A DNA stretch of 20,168 bases from CAINVV01 sp964506325 (GTDB taxonomy: Bacteria > Bacteroidota > Bacteroidia > Bacteroidales > Prolixibacteraceae): NCBI GenBank assembly GCA_964506325.1, contig CAZDLO010000061.1, positions 1 through 20,168 on the forward strand, written 5' to 3'. Numbering within the stretch: the first letter of the stretch is position 1; each line of letters starts with the position of its first letter. This document shows positions 13,641 through 20,168 of the stretch, piece after piece. The position numbers and the translations under genes were made by a program. Below the pieces are notes generated by a model. The model was not told where the DNA came from and did not search any database. It saw nothing but the letters and a program-made list of their open reading frames with translations.

Positions 13641-16100
13641 CTAAAGTTGGACCGGCACTGAGGAGCCCAGGTTGACGACCCTCAGGACATAACCTGAGTC
13701 ATTCTTTACCCTGTACCTGATCTGGTTGCCGGAGCGCTTCCATTCCAGGTCAAAAGTGCCATCGCCCAATGGGATGCTCCCCCTGCATTCAGCCAGTTCA
13801 ATGTCTGTGAATTGGATTACGATTTCTTTTTTCAGGTAATCGACCCGGCTGATGCCAAGAATGTCACGGTACAAAACATGTCCGAGATAGGAGGCAAAGC
13901 CATGGTTGCAGCTTGCATGTGAATCCATATTTTCCCACAGTGTCCCGGTAAGCCGGGCCATCCCGTAGAAATAATCCTGGATCTCTTTCAGTACCTGGGA
14001 TTGACGGCCATACCTGGAGAGTATATCCATCCGGAGGTAATTTCCTGGGAAGGCGTTGGCACGGAAGACCATTGGATAAGTGGTTTTATCATCGCGCAAC
14101 GGACCAAATTCAGTGGTCAGTTTCTTCCACAATTCAGGATGTGAAATGGGTGTGGCCATGTTGAAAAAGAAAGCGTAATATTGACAGACTTCAGTCGTGT
14201 TCTGCGTGGGCTGTAGCTTTCCTTTCTTGTCCCTGACGGCGTTGTCTATGAAAAAATTGCCGTTAAATGATTGTTTCAGAATGGATTGCCGGATATGTAC
14301 GGCTTTTTGCTTCCATTGTTCATTGTTGTAAAGTTTGCCAGCCTTTTCCAGGGCATCGCAGTAGAGCATGTTGGTGGGATAATTTACGTCCCTGACAAAA
14401 TCATTGGCCCTGGACCACTCCACGAATATCCAGCTGTCCAGTTTCTCCAGCAGCCCGTCTTCATTCTCGAACCGTTTGAAATACCCAAGGAGGTTCTCAA
14501 TCCTGGGTTTAAGCCTTTCTGCCAGAAGAGGGTCTCCGCCTCTCCGGATATAATCATCGATCTGCAGAATGAACCACAGCGACCAGTTGGGAATGAATAC
14601 CCCATCGTTGTGGTCTGCCGGGTAACACATGGGAATCATTCCTTCGGGCAGGAAATCAAATTTCTCTGCCAGCGCGTAATTTTCATAGAAGTTGTGGGCA
14701 ACGGCTGATTTTCCGGTGAAATCTTTTTCCATGATGGCCGAGAAGTAACTGTCGCAAAGCCATCCGGCACGTTCGCGTGAAGGACAATCCGTGAGGATGT
14801 CTACGGCATTTTGCCGGAAAGACTGCCTGGCTGCCCTGAAAATTTCATTCAGTTTGTGGTTGCTGCCGGCAAAAGTGGCCCGGGGATTTTCCGGTCCGGC
14901 GTATTCCCTCATCGTGACACCCTCAAACCGGCATTCCCCTTTCAAGACCATTACTTTCAGGTATTTAAAGGTGTACGGCTCAAAGGATTCGACCGAATAA
15001 TTGCCCGGCTCCAGTTCATATACCACCTGGTTGTTGATATCCGACATCCTGACTTTGGTGTTCACATCACCGGCTGTCAGCATTTCATCAAAATAAAAGA
15101 CCACTTTGGATGGAGTTGCGCAGCTGAAAGTACTTCCGATAAAACCGGTCAGGTTGATCCCGAAATCAAGGATGGCAAATTCATTGGCAGCCAGTGTTAG
15201 CGGGTCTCCCTGGTATTTTCCCGCTACCGTATCCCGGGTTGCATTGGATATTTCCTGGATAAGCTGGGAGGGCAGTACCTCCAGTTCGTTTTCGGGGTAT
15301 CCCTTGAATTTTTCGCTGATCCTGGTCAGGGAGCGGTCTTTTTTGTATTTGCCGGGTTTGCTGTACTGTATGGTTCCCCTTGAGTTTAGGACAACGGGAT
15401 GAACAACTTTAAAATCAGGCATTAAAAGGTTCCTGGGAAGCAGTTTTAAGGCAGGATGGCTTACCAGTGTCACCCTGCCTGCAGGTGGCTCCCCTGCTGT
15501 TTTCCATTGATCAGAATTCGCCTTCAGCCTGTAATATTCGGTAAATGGACGCTGAAAGCTGTAACGTTCAACTTTCTGAAGACGCTCCCGGATCTGGAAG
15601 GCGCTGAAATCATTTTCCGTGCCTGTGGCTAGCACAACCTGGTCGCCGGACAACAATTCGGCTTGCAGGAAAGAGGGCTGATCCATGGTGTAATAGGTGT
15701 TTACATTGTATCCTGCAACTTCCACTGCCAGGATATTTTCTCCCTTCTGAACCAGTTTGCCCAGATCATATTCATCTACCCGGAAGTAACCGCCTGCTGC
15801 CCGCGCCGGACCATAGCCCGCAAATTTGCCGTTGAGGGAGAGCCGGTACAGGGTCGAAGCAGTAATCCTTAGCTTCAGTTCCTGGTTGGGTGCAGCCCGG
15901 AAAACCCCACGAAAACCCAGGGTAAGGTTCATCTCCTTGGAGCGGCCCTCCGCCCAAACCGGAATTGCCTTCTTAAACAGCGTCTGATCCTGCCGGCTTC
16001 CTGCCAGCACTGTCTGCCAGTGAGATGCTATAACAAGCAGAAGCGCGAACGGGAAGAAAACGCCATGCACCCTGCGGTAAAAACGGTTAAGTGGCTTCAT
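13641..16100 (-). CDS. Alpha-L-rhamnosidase-like glycoside hydrolase (GH78 type), exported
   Basis: Predicted to release terminal alpha-L-rhamnose from glycans in the periplasm. The 819-residue protein has an N-terminal hydrophobic segment (FFPFALLLVIASHW, about 15-28) acting as a signal peptide. Beta-domains at about 45-410 include the rhamnosidase phrases TLYRLSLNGKFAGYGPARA and FGINLTGFI. An (alpha/alpha)6 barrel runs from about 415 to 750. The motif DCPSRERAGW (438-447) corresponds to the GH78 DCPxREKxGW block, with Glu443 as likely general acid. GTLWE (719-723) supplies the likely catalytic base Glu723, and NHGFASYLG follows in place of the usual NHxxxG motif. A beta-sandwich ends the protein. 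The esterase gene lies 35 bp upstream and the propeller gene 39 bp downstream. Related activities within GH78-like clades cannot be excluded. Confidence 0.85.
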   Translation of the reverse strand: MKPLNRFYRRVHGVFFPFALLLVIASHWQTVLAGSRQDQTLFKKAIPVWAEGRSKEMNLTLGFRGVFRAAPNQELKLRITASTLYRLSLNGKFAGYGPARAAGGYFRVDEYDLGKLVQKGENILAVEVAGYNVNTYYTMDQPSFLQAELLSGDQVVLATGTENDFSAFQIRERLQKVERYSFQRPFTEYYRLKANSDQWKTAGEPPAGRVTLVSHPALKLLPRNLLMPDFKVVHPVVLNSRGTIQYSKPGKYKKDRSLTRISEKFKGYPENELEVLPSQLIQEISNATRDTVAGKYQGDPLTLAANEFAILDFGINLTGFIGSTFSCATPSKVVFYFDEMLTAGDVNTKVRMSDINNQVVYELEPGNYSVESFEPYTFKYLKVMVLKGECRFEGVTMREYAGPENPRATFAGSNHKLNEIFRAARQSFRQNAVDILTDCPSRERAGWLCDSYFSAIMEKDFTGKSAVAHNFYENYALAEKFDFLPEGMIPMCYPADHNDGVFIPNWSLWFILQIDDYIRRGGDPLLAERLKPRIENLLGYFKRFENEDGLLEKLDSWIFVEWSRANDFVRDVNYPTNMLYCDALEKAGKLYNNEQWKQKAVHIRQSILKQSFNGNFFIDNAVRDKKGKLQPTQNTTEVCQYYAFFFNMATPISHPELWKKLTTEFGPLRDDKTTYPMVFRANAFPGNYLRMDILSRYGRQSQVLKEIQDYFYGMARLTGTLWENMDSHASCNHGFASYLGHVLYRDILGISRVDYLKKEIVIQFTDIELAECRGSIPLGDGTFDLEWKRSGNQIRYRVKNDSGYVLRVVNLGSSVPVQL

Positions 16101-16135
16101 AGTTGGTTTGGGTGATAAGTTTTAGGATTTTTCAT

Positions 16136-17278
16136 TCACGGATTAAGATGTTTTTTGACAAATGGCCACACCCCGGCCTTGTAGTAGCGGTGACCTTCTG
16201 CTCCCTCGTAAAGCTCGCAGTTGCTGCCGTATCCTGAGGCAGCATATATTTGTGTCAGGTGGGCAAACGCCTTCCTTGACTCTTCTATCGGGAAAATGTT
16301 ATCCTTCTTCCCCTGTACGGCACAGAAAGGCCTGGGAGCGATCAATCCGGCAACATCAGCCATCTCTCCCAGCTCCATGATACGCGGAACGTAATTGCAT
16401 TCGCAATGGCGCATGGCACCGATACTTCCGGTAAAGGTGCAGAAATAGGAGGATGGGACGGCTACGGCGATGCGCGTATCAATGGCAGCGGCAAACAAAG
16501 TCACTGTCCCTCCACCTGAATTGCCGGTCATCACAATTTTTGCGGGATCAACAGGCAAATTCTTCAGGGCCCAGTCGATCAGCCTGGACATATCCCAGAC
16601 ACGGTCGCCAATCGGGGTGCGGCCCACCAGTATGTCCTGTAGCAACAATGACCTGCAGGAATAGGCCGCATCATTCTTCAGGTCTTCGTCCGACCTGGTT
16701 GCGCCAAAGCCCCTGGTGGTAGGGGCAATGGCAAAATAGCCTTCTTTTACCGCCTGTATGGCCACATTGCGTTCGCCGGCTTCACCGCTTTCACGTTCTT
16801 TTTCGTCATGGTAAATTCCGGCGTACAACTCGGTATTCTTGGAATGCCCGTGCGGTGTTATCACAAGTCCGCGGTTCATCCCGGCACCTTTGGGGCGCAT
16901 CAGGATAAAGGGCAGCGGAACGGTGGGTTCAGTCCAGATTACCCAGTGCTCCCGCTGGGCAAATCCCAGGTCCTCGGTGGAGACGAGCCGGGATTTGGGC
17001 TTGTAGTTTTTTAATTCTGATTCGATCAGGTCTATTCCCAGCAATTTCTTCAGTTCAGGCCGGAATGCATTCTGCCACTTTCTGAAATCATCCGCTGTAG
17101 AACCTTTGAATTCATATTTCATTTCGGCTTCATCGTACACTGCCCTGAAATGCACGGCTTCGTTGAATTGTTCCACTTCCCGGAAAGGCTTGTTTTCATC
17201 TACGGTGGATTGGCTCGTCCTGCACTGCACAACGAGCATGCATACGGCAATAATAGAAACTGCTTTGGAAATGTGCAT
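16136..17278 (-). CDS. Exported alpha/beta-hydrolase, probable acetylesterase
   Basis: A 380-residue serine esterase likely to remove acyl groups from glycans. The N-terminus (VSIIAVCMLVVQC) is hydrophobic and ends at Cys19; the residue before it is Gln, so lipoprotein anchoring is doubtful, although export is likely. The oxyanion region is VITPHGHSKN. The nucleophile elbow is GNSGGG with Ser254, followed by the probable acid Asp326 (GKKDNIFPIEES) and His363 (EGHRYY). The architecture fits the acetylxylan-esterase-like and dienelactone-hydrolase-like secreted enzymes common in Bacteroidota and Planctomycetota glycan loci. The sialidase-like gene is 66 bp upstream and the GH78-like gene 35 bp downstream, so it should act on the same glycan. 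A glucuronoyl esterase (CE15) is unlikely, since the GCSRxG motif is missing. Confidence 0.82.
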   Translation of the reverse strand: MHISKAVSIIAVCMLVVQCRTSQSTVDENKPFREVEQFNEAVHFRAVYDEAEMKYEFKGSTADDFRKWQNAFRPELKKLLGIDLIESELKNYKPKSRLVSTEDLGFAQREHWVIWTEPTVPLPFILMRPKGAGMNRGLVITPHGHSKNTELYAGIYHDEKERESGEAGERNVAIQAVKEGYFAIAPTTRGFGATRSDEDLKNDAAYSCRSLLLQDILVGRTPIGDRVWDMSRLIDWALKNLPVDPAKIVMTGNSGGGTVTLFAAAIDTRIAVAVPSSYFCTFTGSIGAMRHCECNYVPRIMELGEMADVAGLIAPRPFCAVQGKKDNIFPIEESRKAFAHLTQIYAASGYGSNCELYEGAEGHRYYKAGVWPFVKKHLNP

Positions 17279-17344
17279 TGGTTTTTCTTTTAATCCCTTA
17301 TTGATTTTGTTTGCACCGGATTTCCCGGGGATGAACGGACCTGG

Positions 17345-18592
17345 TTACTTGTTCAGCTGCAGGATGGTCCCGGCGATGTATCGCAGCTTGTTGTCGTCGT
17401 TGAAATAATATGCAACCAGGATCCGCGAATTGTCCAGCATGACAGACCAGCAGTAGCCCAGGTCGCCATTGCCACCATCGTCGCGCACGATAAATTCCGG
17501 TGCAGTGGCAAAGTCCGTGCATTCCGGGTTGAGGATCCTGGCCCTGATGCCGTATGGCTTCTGGCGGTATCCGTAGGTGAGCAATACCCTGTTGTCGGGC
17601 AGTTTTAACGCGTGCAGGGGCAATCCGTAAAAGCCCAGGCTCTGCCAGCTGAACGATTTCCCTCCATCGGTCGAGCGGGCAATGCAGGCCGACTTGTCGG
17701 GCATTGTTTCAGTTCGGAGGAATGCAACAAGGTCTCCTTTGGGTGTTTCATAGAGCGAGGTTTCATTGAAGGATATTTTTTGGTCCACCGCCACCGGTGA
17801 GGCATATTGCCAGTCTGCTCCCTTGCTGTCGGAATAGAGCAGATGAACCGAGGTCTTGGCAGGTGATCTGGCATCCTGCGTGGCAACAGCCCAGTAGATC
17901 TTCCCGTTTTTTCCTTCGCACAATGCCCCCCTGTTGTAAGCCGGAAGTGGCTTCCCCCAGACATTGACCTGGATATCCCCGGGTACTGCGGGCGGGTAAA
18001 CAGGCCCGGTCCAGGTTCTGCCCCCGTCTTTGGAAAAAACCAGGTATCCGCCCAAAAAGGTGAATGTTGGCAAATGGCTTTTCCCCCCTTTGTGCATTGT
18101 GATATTTTTTCGGAGGACGGTGTCCGCATCTGAACGGATCAGTCCCCACGTATAACTCGAGCAAAGGATGGTTCCATCCCTGAGCTGTAGCAGGCACGGA
18201 TCCTGGGAGCCCCCGAAAGGATGTGCAAAAATAAGTTCCGGCTCTTTGGTCCAGTTCTCACCGTCGCGCGAATGTACCATCACCAGGTAACTGTTGGGAT
18301 CGGTATGCGAAATGCCTTCGTTGCCGAAAAAGGTCCTGTTGGGAGCCCTGCGGAAAGCAACAAGAACCTCCCCGTCCGGACGTTTTACCACAGAGGGAAA
18401 TGCGGAATAGTACAAAGAGTCTTTGTAAATGATGATGTCCCTGATTTTTTGCAGGGAAGCTGGCATGCCGGCTGAAACACCGGTTTCACATTTTTTGTTA
18501 TTAAATGGCAGCGCCAGGGCATTTTGTTCCAGGGATACGATCATTCCTGCCGTAACAAGTACGACGATTAAAATAATTGTCCGGATTTTCAT
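17345..18592 (-). CDS. Exported sialidase-like BNR/Asp-box six-bladed propeller protein
   Basis: A 415-residue secreted protein of the exo-sialidase superfamily. The signal peptide is IILIVVLVTAGMIV. Asp-box repeats are visible at 108-114 (SRDGENW), 187-194 (SKDGGRTW), 254-261 (SDSKGADW, degenerate) and 307-314 (STDGGKSF). The first blade carries AFPSVVKRPDGEVLVAFRRAP where sialidases have the FRIP motif. Further Arg residues at FLRTE and YGYRQKPYGIRAR could complete an arginine triad, and NETSLYE offers a Glu. FRIP is not conserved and no sialic-acid catabolic genes (lyase, epimerase) are present. Sialidase activity is therefore not assured, and many such proteins act on other acidic sugars. 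It is the first gene of the exported block, with about 300 bp of spacer upstream. Confidence 0.8.
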   Translation of the reverse strand: MKIRTIILIVVLVTAGMIVSLEQNALALPFNNKKCETGVSAGMPASLQKIRDIIIYKDSLYYSAFPSVVKRPDGEVLVAFRRAPNRTFFGNEGISHTDPNSYLVMVHSRDGENWTKEPELIFAHPFGGSQDPCLLQLRDGTILCSSYTWGLIRSDADTVLRKNITMHKGGKSHLPTFTFLGGYLVFSKDGGRTWTGPVYPPAVPGDIQVNVWGKPLPAYNRGALCEGKNGKIYWAVATQDARSPAKTSVHLLYSDSKGADWQYASPVAVDQKISFNETSLYETPKGDLVAFLRTETMPDKSACIARSTDGGKSFSWQSLGFYGLPLHALKLPDNRVLLTYGYRQKPYGIRARILNPECTDFATAPEFIVRDDGGNGDLGYCWSVMLDNSRILVAYYFNDDNKLRYIAGTILQLNK

Positions 18593-18899
18593 TTTTACAG
18601 TTGTTGTTAGTTGAAGGCTTGATCTGCAATTTTGCTCCAGGTTTGAATCACTGCCGGGTCTTGGATGATTTCCGGGTGACTTGCGCTCCTGTTTGTATCA
18701 GTTGATTTTCCCCTAAAACTACAAATGATTTCAATTATTTTCGGCTCAATGGCTTAAATACCATGGAAAAATATCTTTTGGGGATGGAATGATGCAGGTT
18801 GGATCATCCATGCATGGAATCTTAAAGGCATTGCTGCAAGCCTCGGACTGATTATTATTCTCCGGGATTTGCCAGGAATGCTGCAGGTCAGGGGCAGGA
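18593..18899. other. Intergenic spacer upstream of the exported-enzyme block
   Basis: About 307 bp between the cytoplasmic dehydrogenase and the sialidase-like gene. I see no credible gene and no complete TTTG/TAnnTTTG pair. It is the most likely site for a promoter of the block, since the following minus-strand gaps (66, 35 and 39 bp) are short. An open frame at 18754-18999 reads across the dehydrogenase end and looks like a shadow. Confidence 0.5.
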
Positions 18900-19910
18900 T
18901 TATTTCGCTGTTGAAGGTGTGTCCCTGTGGTAGTAATTTTTCGTAACCTCTTCCAGTACGCGGTTCGTTCGTGCGGCAGAATGGCCTGTGCTTGAACAAG
19001 TTCCTTCCCCTCGTAGCGTCGTTACCACCTGTTGTATTAAATAGTGGGATATATTTTCAGGGTTGATGAAGCTAAGATTTTCAGTCCTGTCAGCAAGAGT
19101 CAGTTTCAGTCCGCCATGCTGGAAACAGGAAAAGGACAATTTGCCCTTCGTTCCTGTTATCTCAATTGAATCTTCATCTGATTCCTTCTCTCCTGCAAAA
19201 CACCAGCTGCCACTGCCGGCCACGCCTGATTCAAAAGTGAAGCTGGCAGAGACAGTATCTTCTGCCGGGTAATATCCTGCCAGGTTACGGGCTACGCCAT
19301 GGACTTCCGATACCGGACCGAACAAAAAGTCGAGAAAATCGAACTGGTGTGATGCCAGGTCATAAAAATAGCCGCCCCCGCTGATGGCGGGATTGACATG
19401 CCAGGACTGCTTGTCGGGAAACTGGTCTTTCTGTCCGGTGGATTTGTGAAGACAAATGCTGACTGTAAGCGGTTTGCCCAGAACACCCTCCTCCAGCAAC
19501 TCTTTTACCTTCAGGAATACAGGCAAAGTCCTGCGGTAATAGGCAACGAAAAGAGGCATTCCCGTCTCTTCCGAGACACGGATCATTTCCAGGCATTCCG
19601 CATAATCCCGTGCCATTGGCTTTTCAACATAAACAGGTTTTCCGGCCTTCATGGCTGCGATGGCGTAAAGAGCGTGTGTGTCAGGCGGAGTTGCCACATA
19701 AACAGCATTCACTGAGGGGTCGTTGATCAGCTGAAAAGCATCGGAATACCATTTTCCCACTCCGTGCCTTTCAGCATAGTCAGCTGCTTTCCCGCTATCC
19801 CTGCGCATCACGGCTACCAGCCTTGAATGTTCCACTTTATTGAATGCCGGACCGCTTTTCAATTCGGTTACATTGCCGCAGCCGATGATACCCCAGTTGA
19901 TTTCTTCCAT
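18900..19910 (-). CDS. Cytoplasmic Gfo/Idh/MocA-family dehydrogenase
   Basis: A 336-residue NAD(P)-dependent oxidoreductase acting on a sugar or cyclitol, with no signal peptide. The nucleotide loop GIIGCGNV (7-14) keeps GxGxx. The conserved YVEKPMA holds catalytic Lys97 in E96-K97-P98. The second motif GGGYFYDLASHQFDFLDF (178-195) keeps Asp184, His188 and Asp191 of the standard D-x-x-x-H-x-x-D pattern, unlike the exported relative at 2334-3422. The C-terminal beta-sheet domain includes GSGSWCF and ITGTKGKL. It may reduce or oxidise the sugar released by the downstream exported enzymes; 1,5-anhydrofructose reductase-like or inositol dehydrogenase-like activities are possible. A TAAGTTTG box lies about 47 bp upstream of its start. 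Confidence 0.92.
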   Translation of the reverse strand: MEEINWGIIGCGNVTELKSGPAFNKVEHSRLVAVMRRDSGKAADYAERHGVGKWYSDAFQLINDPSVNAVYVATPPDTHALYAIAAMKAGKPVYVEKPMARDYAECLEMIRVSEETGMPLFVAYYRRTLPVFLKVKELLEEGVLGKPLTVSICLHKSTGQKDQFPDKQSWHVNPAISGGGYFYDLASHQFDFLDFLFGPVSEVHGVARNLAGYYPAEDTVSASFTFESGVAGSGSWCFAGEKESDEDSIEITGTKGKLSFSCFQHGGLKLTLADRTENLSFINPENISHYLIQQVVTTLRGEGTCSSTGHSAARTNRVLEEVTKNYYHRDTPSTAK

Positions 19911-19956
19911 TTCTGTATATTTTTCCCGATAGTTGCTCTGTTCGTATTCACTGTTG

Positions 19957-19964
19957 CAAACTTA
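19957..19964 (-). promoter_or_regulatory. Candidate -7 box TAAGTTTG for the dehydrogenase gene
   Basis: On the minus strand TAAGTTTG fits TAnnTTTG, 46 bp upstream of the ATG at 19910. The -33 box is imperfect: TTTC at 19990-19987 with a 22-nt spacer. A leader of about 40 nt would result. Confidence 0.35.
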
Positions 19965-20083
19965 ATGTTTTCCTTTCTTCATGGCTGAAAAAATTGCAAA
20001 CGGTCCGAGCGTATGACTTTTTGAGGATACAAGCTAAGGACGGGAAGAGTGGGCGAGCGGGCGAGTGCAGAAATGTTGCCTCC

Positions 20084-20168
20084 ACTCATGTCTCATGTCT
20101 TATCTTTCCCCTATGTTACTCTGTGTGACAAAAAGAACTGTCACAGAGACACACGGAGTAGAACAGAG
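20084..20168. repeat. Composite repeat copy at the right edge (inverted heptamers plus hairpin element copy B)
   Basis: CTCAT-GTCTCAT-GTCTTAT (20085-20103) is the ATGAGAC heptamer family read on the opposite strand. The hairpin element follows: ACTCTGTGT (20118-20126) faces ACACGGAGT (20151-20159) with one wobble pair. The 28 nt at 20131-20158 are identical to 3744-3771. The hairpin keeps the same orientation as copy A while the heptamers are inverted, so the two parts are independent modules. The repeat runs to the window edge. Confidence 0.75.

Noticed and set aside
18754..18999. Minus-strand frame after the cytoplasmic dehydrogenase
   Set aside because: It overlaps the dehydrogenase C-terminus in another frame and has no recognisable features.

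Overview
The window looks like a scaffold from a draft genome or metagenome bin of an uncultured member of the Bacteroidota, probably an environmental Bacteroidales/Marinilabiliales relative. The grounds are a SusC-type outer-membrane transporter, many exported carbohydrate-active enzymes, -7 boxes of the TAnnTTTG type, weak or absent Shine-Dalgarno sequences, and intergenic heptamer repeats. A 100-N gap at 3586-3685 is flanked on both sides by the same 55 bases, so contiguity across it is not proven.

Left part (1-3422). The 5' end of a susC gene runs off the left edge on the minus strand. An AT-rich divergent region of about 860 bp carries a candidate promoter and leader hairpin for susC. 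Two plus-strand genes follow: an exported rhamnogalacturonan acetylesterase-like SGNH hydrolase (CE12 type) and an exported Gfo/Idh/MocA protein. This looks like the edge of a polysaccharide utilization locus for acetylated, rhamnose-containing, pectin-like glycans.

Middle (3423-9182). After a repeat-rich spacer with the gap comes an electron-transfer pair: ETF-quinone oxidoreductase, then a single-chain fusion of ETF beta and alpha. A rho-independent terminator ends this unit. A formylglycine-type exported sulfatase follows on the plus strand.

Right part (9219-19910, all minus strand). From upstream to downstream the genes are: a cytoplasmic Gfo/Idh/MocA dehydrogenase; an exported block of sialidase-like BNR protein, alpha/beta-hydrolase esterase, GH78-like alpha-L-rhamnosidase and beta-propeller protein; then a cytoplasmic block of ROK kinase, GmhA-like SIS isomerase and MFS permease. 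Exported enzymes would deacylate and trim a glycan, the permease would import the released sugar, and the kinase, isomerase and dehydrogenase would process it. This scheme is inference; no substrate is proven.

The right edge (20084-20168) repeats elements also seen around the gap. No RNA genes, CRISPR arrays, insertion sequences or phage genes were recognised. The most unusual items are the composite repeat family and its coincidence with the assembly gap, the ROK/SIS/MFS cassette with altered metal-site residues, the exported Gfo/Idh/MocA protein, and the possible attenuated leader of susC.
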